Of a stretch of DNA of 64,000 nucleotides, positions 11,206 to 23,156 are shown piece by piece (position 1 is the first letter of the stretch; each line of letters begins with the position of its first letter). The notes under the pieces were generated by a model that saw nothing but the letters and a program-made list of their open reading frames with translations, was not told the DNA's origin and did not search any database. This stretch comes from Typha latifolia (Eukaryota; Streptophyta; Magnoliopsida; Poales; Typhaceae), in contig CM034101.1 of assembly GCA_019914945.1 (NCBI GenBank), forward strand, positions 15,821,188-15,885,187, written 5' to 3'. Position numbers and translations under genes: made by a program.

Positions 11206-11300
11206 ACTACGAGTCTCACATTGCTGTGCTAGTATTCTGTTTATTTTGAAAGAAAAAAATACTATTTTTTTATATCTTCTTTTGTTCTATTTTTATTGTA

Positions 11301-11390
11301 GTCGCTATGATGAATTATGTGTAATCTTCGCATGTCAGACTTCAGAGATGCTACGGCGTCAATGAGAAGACAACCACGATTCTGAGCAAC
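11301..11390 (+). ncRNA. box C/D snoRNA, target unassigned
   Basis: Box C ATGATGA (11307-11313) and box D CTGA (11382-11385) are 68 nt apart. The flanks GTCGC and GCAAC form a short terminal stem with one mismatch, set one nucleotide off box C as in the two upstream snoRNAs. CAATGA near 11360 could be a C' box and CAGA near 11336 or 11343 a D' box. The bases before D (ACAACCACGATT) match no rRNA segment that I can recall, so the target is open. Its position about 100 nt after U18 on the same strand supports membership in one polycistronic precursor. Confidence 0.7.
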
Positions 11391-12901
11391 GATTTTCTTT
11401 TCTTGCCTTTTTAACTTTGAACTATTAAATGTTGTTTGCCTATGAAACTGAGTAGCTTATGGTATAATAAGGAGCATCTTGTTCGGCATAATACTTTGTA
11501 TTTTGTTGGATTTTGAAGGTGGCTGGCTGTTGCGTTTCATGATCCTGTGGAGCTCTTTGTTTAGCCGTGATGGATCGCCACCGATGTAGTAGTGCATTTG
11601 CCCTGAGGTTGAGCGCTTTCGGAACAAATCAAATGGCTTTAGAGACTATGGATCTTTTTTGTATTTATTTGTTGTTATCAGTATGTTATGCGCTTTGGAA
11701 TTTCTCAAGTATACATTACGTATACATCGATGAGCTAATATAAAGTAATTCTAACTCGATTCATTCTACTTATCTGCTGTTCGATGCAGAATTGATTTAC
11801 GTTATACTATAATCTACACAACTACTGCCCTTTTATTTCAGTGTTAGCTCTCATATAATAACAGGTAAATAACTATTTATTTAATACTAGTATATTACTA
11901 TTTATTTTTCTCTTATCATGCAATAATTCTATATTTATTTTATTTTTATTTCATTTTAAAAAACAACATTATTTTAGTTATTCTCTATTTTTACCTTCAA
12001 TCCTCATCCATCAATTTATTTCCTCATTAATCATGAAGGGTAATATTTTCTCTCTACATATCATAAAAGGTATTAGTCGTTCGCTAAACTATTATTTTAA
12101 TTTTATATCACATTAAATATGAATATTATAAACTCTACTAGTTTGGAAAGAAACGTAAAAATAAATTAGACTAGAATAAACTCTCTTATACTAACACTAA
12201 AAATTATTAAAACTTTTTCTACAGGCGAAAGAAGTTTAGAGTAATAAAAGTCTATTTTTATTTATTTAAAATGCTCTCAACAAATAATCACTACATAATC
12301 AGTTGACTCAAAAAGTGATATATTTACAGCAATTTACCTCGGTTTATCGTTATCTATTCTAGTTAAAATTTCAAATGAAGAGCAATGCAGGATCTATAGC
12401 AGATTTTCTGGTCCAAACAATCCATGGTTCTCTTGTTGCTACCAGTATAGACCTATCCTTTAACGATACAAAGAACTGAGGAACTACTCCTGAACATCTC
12501 CAGAAACATGGTTATCTGGATTCTGCTGCCGCAATAATATACACAAACCTCAAGACTCAACCCTCAGAATGGAGGTGTTACAAACCTGTACAAGGATGTG
12601 ATTCTAGGTATTCACGAAGATTACAATCACATATTACAGCAGTCAAGGCTTCTGCTGTTAAGTTACGCTAAAAGGCTGAAATGGTGATGAGACTCTCCAT
12701 TTCACAAAGATCAGAATTAACATCGCTGCCCCGAGAAGGTATAATACAACAGTTCGAGTCTTCTGCATGATATAAAATATTATTTTGATGCCTTCAATCT
12801 CCTTTCACCCTGTATTAGTACCTTCCATGTTCAGTGGATTATGTAGGAATGTGCATATTTACAGGTATAATGATGCAAGTAAATATAGTTTTAGTTTGAG
12901 C
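11391..12901. other. intergenic, 3' of snoRNA cluster and of REVEILLE gene
   Basis: From 11391 to about 11700 the DNA is moderately GC-rich and may be the end of the snoRNA transcript. A short C/D-like pair at 11561-11612 is too small to call. From 11800 to 12350 it is strongly AT-rich. The segment 12380-12901 is probably the 3' UTR and flank of the minus-strand MYB gene. No protein gene seen. Confidence 0.5.
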
Positions 12902-15900
12902 TTACATGAAAGGAGCACTCATGGGCCTATCTGCCAGAAATGTTCTGTTAGCACTTCCTACTTTATAGTCGTCTGTAACCACTTCATATGACGAAAGCAA
13001 TTGTCTCTGCATTATTAGGACACAGGTTATGTGCTGATCCTGCTCTACACTAGCAAAAAGTTGAAAAGAATCGAAATTCCTTGAATTGTGGAGAAAAATT
13101 TCTAAATAACACAACTATGCAAACAAATTAATAGCTAACACTTGCCAATTATAATGCCGCTTGGTTTAAATACAAACTGTCTTTATAGTGTTGAGTAGAA
13201 TATCAAAATCAAACTGCTACTAAACTATAAAGAGGTACCCAAATTCAAAATGACTGCCAAGCCAGTTTAACTTATTATTGGAATTCTGTTATTGGGGCAG
13301 GAAGTAGGATCTAAGCAACATCTTTTGAGATGCATAACTATTTGAGCAAATGCATGTGCACCACACCCATAAAACATATGTGAGATTAACATAGAAGGGC
13401 TAAAAAAGCAAAAAATTTATATCTATGCAATACAAAAATAGGAACTTTAAGGTGTTGTTTGATTCTGAGTCCAAGGATTTTTTTTCTTAACTTAGTTAGG
13501 GACCACTAGTCATGTTTAGTAACTAAAATGGTAGTTTATTCATAATCAAGTTTAAAAAGTTGAGACGGGATAGAAAAATAAAATAGGTCTAAGTTTAAAC
13601 TATTCTCAAATTACAAATTTATCTTCAAAATGACTTGCACCCAACCTTTCTAATAATATTTTGTACTACATTCTTAATTTCTCTCTAAAGCTAATGTTTT
13701 TCACTTTTATATGTCACATAAAATTTATTAATAAAGACACCTCTATTTTAAATTTCTTACATATTATCAATTTTCCTCTAAAATAAATATTTTTTTCTTT
13801 TTATATCACATCAAAGATGAGTCGAACTTACAAGCCTACAAGCATGTAGGACTTCTTTCAACAAAAAGAATATAATCTTACACTTTTAACGTGAGGGTTT
13901 GCAAACCCACGACCATGCGGACTTAATAAGCCCGCATCAAAATAAAATTTTAATAATAATATTTTGGTATTAACATATTTCAAAGTCAATGGGCATTTTA
14001 GCCTATTCATATGACATGTCATTAATTTTCCTTCAGATTCAATATGTTTTTTACTTTTTTAAATCCAATTTCTGCATTTAAATGTTACACTCATTCCAAA
14101 CAGAGGCTAAAAAAACCACCAGCATGGCGACCAAATTATGTAAAAGTAGTTTTTCTAAACTTTTTTACTCCTGGCTTTCAGAAGAACTGAAGAGATGTAG
14201 AACAGAAAAGTTGAGCTCTAAGTCTTAATAAAATATTGTTCAATTACCACATGTAGCTTCTACTTAATATATTCTTAACATTCTTCAATTTTCAGAACTT
14301 TCAGTACTTAGTACATGGTACTTTCAGAATATTTCAAGTACAGAACTGAAGATGGTCCAGTCATAACTAAAAAGAAATTAAGTTCCTAAACTGCAAATTT
14401 TGATGGTGGATATTTGTTAATACACCAACCCAGAAGAGAACAAAATCATAGAGGCATAGTGCGTCTCATAAGTTAAACTAAAGAAGGGAGATTAATCCAG
14501 AGGTAAATGCTTTAAATGTAATCTACTATTTGAGTAAGCAGGAATCAAAACGCAAGCATACTATTTGTTTATGCAGTCCAGTGCTATTGAAAGATGGCCT
14601 TGTCTAAAGTAGCAATAAACAGATCCTAATTAAGCATGTAACAATTAAGAAACATACCAATCACAATTTATCTGAAGCAAAGAGGAAAAAAAAATGATAT
14701 CTAGATCCAAAATATGAAAGAATATACAATAACATTCTCAAGGAGGGGATCAAGAGAAGCCACTTACATGATCCTCAAAATCAGGGCTAGTCAAATTAAT
14801 CGAGAGATTTCTCATCAACAATAAAACCTAGAAAAACAATCAACAGAGGTATCAAATTTTATTTGAGAAAAATTCATGGAATATGAAATCCTCAAATTAC
14901 AATAATCTAGTACATGGAGTAGTGAATATTAAAAAAAATAAAAGAATAAATCGAAATTTACTTTAGTAAAAGTTTCATATGCAATAAGGAATATATAATA
15001 GGAATTAAATTGTCATTAGAGAGATAAATACTAAATCAAAATCTACTTTAGTAAAAGTTTCTAGCTGGTAAATATTCTCCATCAAAGAATATTATTTCAT
15101 GGAGTGGGCAGGTAAATTAAGAGATAAAGGCATTAAGTAAGTTAGCGGATGGATTAGAAGTTGACTTGATGCTTCCTCTATTTAAGCTAGTCAAATTTAT
15201 TGAAATTTCTGACATCTAAAGTGGAGCATCTAAATGATGGTCATCTTATTTAGTCTTTTCCCTCCACATGGCTTTTCCATCATGTGTATGTTCACAGAAA
15301 ACCAATAGTATTATCAGAAAAGAATGAAAAGTTGTTATCTTGGACGCTAAATATGTTCTTCTCTAACCAAAGATCAATGTTTTGTGTATTCTGCTTGTGT
15401 AGCAATTAAGGAAATGAAGGCTGATATATTAAGCATGAAAACAAGTCTGATATTTTCTATCAAATTCCAATTCCCTATTGAGCTTGACCAAATACAGTTA
15501 TGGATCGGTAAAACAACTACTCAATGGAAGAATGTTATACTGCAACCTAAATGATAGTATACTTGGTGTATGAGGACATACTCTATGGATATTGTCCTAC
15601 TAAATTATAATAAATATAAGCAGTTAGATGGCATGCTAACCTAGGATAAGAGAGCAATCTACTCAAAATTGTGATGACCAAGAAAAGAGAAACTTTAAAT
15701 TGAGATTTATTGTAATAAACTTGTCTTATGTAAATGATATACCGTTTCAACATCAATAGGATCCATCTCCTTCAGTTTCTGCAAATGACCACTCGTACTT
15801 GGGTCAAAAACACTGCCTAAAAAGCTGTATACTTGTGCAAAATCTGGCATAACTTCATGAAACAAAACAAAAAAGTGAGGCCAATGATATCTTTTTCAGG

Positions 15901-18900
15901 ATGTGTACAAATACACAGCATGAGCAAATTGACAACTAGTATGCCATATATCAAACTATCAAGACTACCTTTAGATATAAAAATGAAAAAAGAAGAAAAT
16001 ATAGCAAGCCATAGGGAAATCACTTTATACGGGCCCTTAGCCTTCATAAAATGGAGCAGAAGTTGTGATAACTATGGAATTTAGTTTCTTGTCTTCAACA
16101 TAAGCTTTCACAAGCTTAGTTCAACAAATTAGTGTCTTAAATCCTATATGGTGTAAATGTTATAAAACCTTTGTTTATTTCTTTAAAGATCTCTCTCCCG
16201 GCAAGCCTGTTATATATACTTTGTGTTTGATGCCTACTATAATGAAGAGTAATTTCAAGTGCTTTCAAGGTTCCAAGCTATTGGAGAGGAGAAAAGAAAC
16301 TAGAAATGAGCAATGGAGTCTAGACTCCAGGTAAAACCTATATTAAGAACTAGCAGTCTTCATATCAAATTTCATACATGGAGATCTGGGGTATTAATAA
16401 ATAAAGTGCAAAGAGGCACTGACCACGGAGCGATGGGACTTGATTTACTTGATCAGTGGTTTCACAAGGTGGCCGTGCCCTAGTAGGGCCCTCAGTGCCA
16501 CTGCAACTGCAATTGTTAGCCTCTCTAGCTCCAGCATCTATACCTTCTGTAAGAGAAGAAGTTAAGCTTTGAATGTTTTGTTGAGAAGAGAGTTCTTAAG
16601 ATGAGGGCAAGAAAAGGAGATCAAGAGAGAAGAAAAAAATAATTAAACCTTTCATCATAGATGAGGCACCAACAGGCTGAACAGAATTATAAGCCCAGGA
16701 AGAGACAGTGGGATTGGTAGTAGAGTTTCTAAGCATGGAAGATGAATCTGTCCTAAGTGCGTAGCCTGGTTCGACCACACAGGAGGAAGCTTGGTATACT
16801 GTTTGCGGTTGAGCCAACAAGGGAGCTGCCAAGTTCCAATATACCTCCAGTTAGCTCCAATACACAAAGAAAGATAATAAGTTTAAAGAGTCGAACCATT
16901 TTTAGGAGCTTTTTGGGGATATGGATGAGCTGCTTTACGCTTGGGCCTAGGAGGTGGAACATGTTCAGGGGTCCCACTTTTCTGAACCTTCAAAAAGTAT
17001 TTCTGTGCATGGCTCCTTATCTGCACATGGAAGTCTTCAGAATCATGACCTTTAGTCAAAAGCTCTAAGCATGTATCACTTCAAAGTGTGCCCAGATAAA
17101 ATAGTAGCATCTTAAGCTTAGTGGAATTCCATCAGTGCCCAAACTAAATTTAAAATAATATAACATTTAGCATACGGAAAGGGATCATCAAATGATTCTA
17201 TTGAAAGAATGAAAAAGATAGCATAAATGGATAGTATTTCATCAATCCAAGAGTTTGCATCTCACCAAAACTCGTATTTGATTGATGAAGAGTTTGGCAT
17301 CTCACAAAAACTCACACCTAGAATCACTCTAAGCCAAGATGTCTCACTTCAAATCTCTCTCAATATATGAAAAAAAGGGAACTTTACTGACTATATGCCT
17401 AACAAAAGAATCTAGTATATATTTATAGTTTCTCTCCACAAGTTACCAATCTTCAGCAAGCTCCGATAAATAAACTCTTAACCTAAAATAACTCTAAAAC
17501 ATAAGGCATCGTTTGTTTTGAGTTTAAGGACCCTCTGAACTAGTTGAAGGACTCCTAAACTGATTCAGTAACTAAACAAATTTTTATCTTTTTAATATAT
17601 AATCAAATTTACTTTTTAAAAAAATAAAACTAAAAAATGAGACTAATTAATCGAGTTCGAGGCTGTCTCAAACCAAACAAGGCCTAAAGAAACTCATATT
17701 CTAAGACAACTCTAAACATAATTTCAATTAGGACTCTCTAAAATAAACTTGTCATGGATTCTAAAATATAAATTCAAACTCAATTTGGAATTTTTAACAT
17801 AATCTATGGCGGATGTTTGAATGGAACTTGCAAATTTCCTGCGCCAAATTTTCCTTCGTCCAACCAGAATTAAACTCCGACAAATTTGCTGCAACATACT
17901 CAAAAAGATCTAGAATGAAATGTTGTAGTTCTTTAGCTTTGATTCAGGAACAATCAAAATTGCTCAAGCAGGCTCTATACCAAATTGGCATAGTCGATAA
18001 GGAGAATCATCGAATGATTCTCTTCAAGGGCGAGATATAAGATAAGATAAACTGATGACATCTCACTAATCCAAGAGTTTGGCGTCTCACCAAAACTCAC
18101 ACCTAAAATCACACGAAGCCGAGGCATTTCACCTCAAATCTCTCATAATATATGAAAAAAAGAACTTTATTAAATAAAAATAACATTATATGCCTACCAC
18201 AAGGATCTAGTACATTTTTATAGTTTCTCTCCACATGTTATCAATCTTGAACAAGCACTAAAAAATAAACGCATAATCTAAAACAACTTTAAAAGATAAA
18301 ACTCTTATTCTAAGATAATTTTAAACATAATTTCAACTAAGACTGAAAAATAAACTTGATAGGATTCTAAAAGATAAATCTAAACCTAATTTGGGCATAA
18401 TCTACGATGAATATTTGAATGATGGAATCCACAATTTCCTACGTCACAAAATCAGCAACAGGATCTTCTCATGCTATGTCAAACAACAAACCTAGCTAAC
18501 AAATGAAAATACTTAAAGAGTTCAGTACTTCTTTCTAACCGGCCATAAGAACAAGAAAAGGCATCTCTCTTTAATACATAAAAGTATGTTGACAAAACAA
18601 TCTATCTTCTTTTCTGTTAGATTTAGAGTGCAATATGATGTGCAAACCTTTTACTTGACTGGGCCGAGAAAACTGACATTAGTCATATGACTGAATGTAA
18701 CAATACAATTAAGTTTTCAGGAGTCCCAACTAGCATAGAGAAAAAAAATATGGTTACCCAATTGCACCCATCAAAGATCCTTCTATAGGGGAAAGATGTT
18801 TCAGTTTCATCTCTTGATGTATGGTGAAGGTCATATAGCTGTAAGGTTTTTGGACAATTTAAACTGTCCATGATGGGCAGATGATGCTTTTAATATTTTT

Positions 18901-20948
18901 TCGTAATGAATCAGAACTCGTGGCCTTTCCTTTTGAGAAAATTATAAGATTCTCTTTATAATTAAGTAAATAGATATTAGTCTTAAATATCACGTGGAGA
19001 TCTTTCCGGAAAAAATATTTATCATCAATAAGCTTAATTGGATATGGTACTAGGATAAAAAGATAGATATGATACTTAATCTATAAGCTGGATCTCTTGA
19101 CAACAAGGACAAGCTCTTAGCTCATGAAAATAATACCTGGATTACTGTCTTTGAACCAATAAAAGCTTCTATCTTTTTCCAGTCACGGTCAAAACTGCAA
19201 CAAAGTGATTAGATTAATCATCTTAGGTATGTTCTTAAATATGATTGAACTGCAGTATAAGATGACATGGCTCCCGTGTATGAGATTATATATATGAATC
19301 TTTTGGTCTAGAAATATAGTGAAACATCAAAGACAGATATTGCATATTACCGAACGCCTCAGGGTTGCTGGAGGTCAAGACAATAATGACAAGAAGTAAC
19401 TCTCAAGTAAAAGAGAGATGCACTATACGCATACATTCAGACACACACACAAGCCCCACAAACTATCATTAAATAATGAAAGATAACCACATGCTAGCAT
19501 GTGTATATAAAGCATTAGATAAAAAAGACATTATCTATGGTTCATCTATAACAAATATCACGGTACTCTCAATTCTTTTACTTCTTAATCAAGGATGGCC
19601 CTGCTAGTTGGAACTATCCCACTCATATCATATTGAAGAAGTTGTGCTTACTATCACTACACAGGTCGAACTAAATTGTTGTAAGTTTAGACAATCTACC
19701 ATTTCACCAAAAGAAATAAGTAAAAATACTAGAAAGCTGACTTTGCATTCACGTATTTAATTTAATTAGAAAGAGTACAACAGATTCGGTTAGAGAATAC
19801 AATACAAGGGTTTCCTTTTCCCACCAAATAGAAGCAATCACGGATCCTCAATTATAACCTCCATACTACTGGTTCATACACTGTATTGAAATTAGGTCCA
19901 CAAGTCTTCGCACGAGACTGGGGAAATGAAATTACGAATCCACAGCTTGCCTTCGAACTAAACCTACCACAAGATTTATTAGAGTTCTGACAGTCTCAAT
20001 CAAGTCCAGTTTCATCTGGAGAAAGCTATAAGACCATTGATTCAGGGTAGCGGAAAAGGAAAAACCGAAAAAGTGCTTCTATCGGGTCCAACAGCAAACA
20101 GAAACTCTTGTTTAGATCAAGAAATGCAACTCAGAAGCCCTTCTCCAAATTAAAACGAAACAGGCTAGCACTCAACAGTCAAATCATTTGATATATAGGG
20201 AAGGCCACCAAATTGAATATACGTGGTCCACTAGAAGCCTCTCCACTAAGAAGCACGACAGACATCCTTTCTAGGCCTAATTAAACTCTTCCTCTAAACT
20301 GGAAACCCGAGATTTTTGAGTCTCACGAGTTAATTGAAAGCCAAAAGAAGAAATCAAGTTGAAGTATGCTATTAGAAAAGTATATAGAACTTATACTATC
20401 TCAGAAACGGAGAAACCTATAATTACAGCACCAAAAAACTATAATTGAGAACTTTAAACCTCATATGGAGATAATAACAGAAAGCAAGGAAATCCAAATC
20501 TCAGGTATTCATGACGGGAAGACAACAGTAGCTCTAGCAAAATGCACAAAACGCGTGACTAATGTATTCTGCCGCACAATTGAATCTTCTGACCTCATAA
20601 GCTAATAAGAGGGGAAACACATGAGACCTAATTGTCTTGCGTCTACGATGGCAAGGATTAAAGGAATATCCAGTGTAACCCATTATCCCAATCCAAAACA
20701 TAAAAAATCACCATGAATTAGTAACCTTCTTGCAAAACCCAAAATGCTAATTCGCAGCACGATACATCTTCTCGACTGCGGAATGAAAACTTTACTTCAT
20801 CGCACCAATAAAGCCACAAAAGCAATGAAACCAACTCCAAATGCTCTTGCTAACACCTCAAAATAAAATTTCTATCCCCTGTGCACGACCAAAAACGAAA
20901 TATCTCTAAAATCCGACCTCTATCGGTTCCAAAATGCCCAAATCTCAT

Positions 20949-20997
<49 letters not shown>

Positions 20998-21271
20998 ACA
21001 GGTGAAGAGCCTCGAGGAACTTGTCGTGCTCCTGCTCGGTCCAGCTCTCCCTCGATTTGGTGATGGTGTACGGCTTCCGGACTTTCTTACTCGGGTCCTC
21101 GCCGGACGACACCGTGGCAGCGGCGGCGGCGGTCACGTGACCCGGAAGGGCCATACCCAAATGACTACTACTGCTCTGCTGCTGCTGCTGAGAAGTAGAA
21201 TAAAAGCCTCCACCTTCGCTACCGCTTCCGCTTCCGCCTGCGCATTCGATTGCCGGATTAACGCAGACCAT
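12902..21271 (-). CDS. RVE: REVEILLE/LHY-CCA1-like (RVE8-clade) single-MYB transcription factor
   Basis: Eight exons on the minus strand: 21271-21000, 19194-19137, 17020-16897, 16825-16649, 16546-16424, 15843-15743, 14827-14768, 13006-12902. They join to 1020 nt, 339 aa. A SHAQKYF-type MYB domain spans about residues 64-122, from [24 protein letters not shown] to SHAQKYF (113-119), followed by [19 protein letters not shown]. The C-terminal LCL region, with [28 protein letters not shown] and [11 protein letters not shown], places it in the RVE4/6/8 subgroup, clock-linked activators that bind evening elements in the nucleus. The N-terminus has Gln, Ser and Ala runs. At 8.4 kb it is the longest gene here: introns 1 and 2 are about 1.8 and 2.1 kb, and introns 2 and 7 hold transposons. 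It is divergent from BCH. Confidence 0.93.
13451..14107. mobile_element. Tourist-like MITE candidate in REVEILLE intron 7
   Basis: The left end GGTGTTGTTTGATTCTGAG and the inverted right end GCCTCTGTTTGGAATGAG share the core TGTTTG, and TAA flanks both sides (13448-13450 and 14108-14110). The body is non-coding and AT-rich, about 657 bp. TAA duplication and a GTTTGG-type terminus fit the PIF/Harbinger (Tourist) class. The inverted repeats are diverged, so this is less sure than the 17505-17684 element. Confidence 0.5.
17168..18446 (-). mobile_element. small non-autonomous LTR retrotransposon (TRIM-like) in REVEILLE intron 2
   Basis: Two diverged direct repeats lie at 17168-17846 and 17986-18446. 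They are about 496 and 461 bp once the nested MITE is removed. Read on the minus strand, each begins TGRCGYAGGAAATT and ends near CA. Next to the 17986 LTR is GGCTCTATACCA (17971-17982), which on the minus strand is a primer-binding site like the initiator-Met tRNA type TGGTATCAGAGCC with one base missing. Next to the other LTR is a purine run (minus-strand GAAGGAAAA, about 17848-17857), the polypurine tract. The interior is only about 139 bp and codes for nothing. The LTRs are longer than usual for TRIMs. LTR divergence is high and no clean 5-bp duplication remains, so the insertion is old. Confidence 0.75.
17505..17684. mobile_element. Tourist-like (PIF/Harbinger) MITE nested in an LTR
   Basis: Terminal inverted repeats are GGCATCGTTTGTTTTGAG (17505-17522) and, inverted, GGCCTTGTTTGGTTTGAG (17667-17684), matching at 15 of 18. 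TAA lies at 17502-17504 and 17685-17687 as the 3-bp target duplication. The sister LTR (near 18290-18310) has a single copy of the flanking sequence without the 180-bp element, so it acts as the empty site and confirms both ends. Non-coding. Confidence 0.85.
20952..20993. repeat. (AG)21 microsatellite at REVEILLE intron 1 donor
   Basis: A perfect 42-bp AG repeat. In the gene's orientation it is a CT tract beginning 6 bases into intron 1, directly after the GTAATC donor. Confidence 0.95.
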
Positions 21272-23027
21272 GGAGACTTCGATGCTGCGGATAAAGAAGG
21301 GAGGAGGTTGGGTGTGTGGCGTCGACTCTCTCTTAGCTCGCTCTCATTATTTTTGTTTGCTTTCTTGTGCGATACTAGAACGGGGGCGGAGTGGGTCGCT
21401 GATTTGTGTGGCAATGCAAGGCCAACAAACCTTCCCCCACTTGTGCTACATGTTGGCCTCACATTGGATTGAATACCACTCCATCCTTGGGTTTATGAGG
21501 GATTTCGAATCCACAGTTGTGATTGGGTGGCTGCGATATTTCAACTAATAGGACAAAGGGTTTGATTTGTACCTTCAGATGGTAGAGTTATTCCTCTACT
21601 TGGTACGGTGAAATATTAGGCACTCATGTGAGATTGTGGTTGGATAAGGACTGGGACGAATTCTGTGAGCTTAGGCTGGAAATACTTTTTTGGTTTTGAC
21701 GAGCAACTTGACTGCGGACTGTTCCATCTTATCCTTTTGGCGTGTTCTTTTATTATTTATTTATTTATTTATTCTTATAATTTTAGTGAATGATAATAAG
21801 AACTACATACAAAGCTCATGGGCCGACCGCCGTCGAGCCAAAGCCTGACCCAAATAGGCTTCAGCTTGGTTGTCCATAACTAGAGCACAAAGGGAGCATA
21901 CGCTCTTAAGCTGGATTTACTCCAAACTAAAGTTCAATTTAGGATTTTCGTGAATATATTACACCATAGGTAATTCAAGCTGAACCTAGTAGAGATCAGC
22001 TCCAACGCTTAGACCAATAGGATGCCATCTCAACCAGACATGGAATATGTGGTGCAGCTCTCCTACGGATGACAGTTAAGGTTGATATGTTGGGTTTAGT
22101 AGCTAGAACTCATCGACAATCGTTGGCTCCAACTTACACAAAGACTGAAGACCTCTTCGGTAACGTGGGACCGTCCAACATGTGCTGCTGTTCTAAACAG
22201 CTACCACATGTCTCGTATATTCTCCATTCGTTAACGCTGTCCTCTCAATAGAACCTTGTACTTACCAAATCGATGTAATAGTGGTCAGAGTTGAACTATT
22301 AATTTCCACCTAGCTAACAACACGACATGCCAAATTAGCCACGACGCTGCCCATGACTATGAACACCAAGCATGTAGATGTACGCATCGTTTCTTCACTT
22401 GTGATGGGAAACAGGTGGCAAAGGCATGTTCGGGTGACTAGCTAGTGGTTTCACACTAACCCAACATGGCCGCGTGGATAGCAAATGGGCGGGAGAAGGT
22501 CGATAGGCGAAAAGGCAATGGCGAAGCGTCAACGCGTGTCATTCCCCGATTAAACTGCGTATCGAAGGAAATGATTCAAGTATCACAAGAAAAGTATTTA
22601 AAGGAAGAAGTTAAACTTTTTATTATTAAAAATAAAACAAGATGTTTTGGAGGACTTGGATGCGAGTTAACTCCTCTGTATGGGTTAGATTGAGTGCTAT
22701 ACATATTAATTAATGTATCGATTGTATATATTTAAAGACGGTTTAAATTCTCCATTCACCTGGATTTTCTTTCAACCGTTATTAGAGCTCACACAAGGCC
22801 ATGCGGAAATGCAAGCAAGTTGATTAATATGCGAAGTGCCACGTCATCCTGGGTCAGTCAAAGGCAACAAATTAGACACACTAGACAGTGGTACTTCCGT
22901 AAAATTAAACTGAAGGGAGTCATTTTATGTAGAGCGTATCCTTTTAAACCATCCTCGCGCCCTCCCGTGGCCATTCATTCCCACTTCTTTTAACGAGCTT
23001 CAAGTCTCTCTACCCCCACACACACTT

Positions 23028-23069
<42 letters not shown>

Positions 23070-23156
23070 GTTCTTTTGTTAATTTAAAGCTCAAATTCAA
23101 GGAAAGGAAAGGGATAGGGGAGTCGAAACTCACCTCCAAAAGCGGAAAGAAGAACC
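21272..23156. other. divergent promoter region, REVEILLE / BCH
   Basis: About 1.9 kb between the start codons of two divergent genes. The first 200 bases are probably the 5' UTR and core promoter of the REVEILLE gene. A TTTA-repeat block lies at about 21755-21772. Small frames here show no family resemblance. A (CT)n tract sits in the presumed BCH 5' UTR. I saw no perfect evening element (AAAATATCT). Confidence 0.5.
23032..23067. repeat. (TC)18 microsatellite in BCH leader
   Basis: A perfect 36-bp TC repeat, about 90 bp upstream of the BCH start codon and so probably in the 5' UTR. (CT/GA)n tracts are known binding sites for plant BBR/BPC GAGA-binding factors; whether it is used here is inference. 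Confidence 0.95.

Noticed and set aside
11561..11612. Possible fourth C/D snoRNA (GTGATGG, CTGA, 6-bp stem with wobble pairs)
   Set aside because: Only 29 nt between the boxes, which is too short for two guides, and box C has a changed last base. A hairpin plus ACA reading of the same stretch (H/ACA) also lacked a proper pocket.
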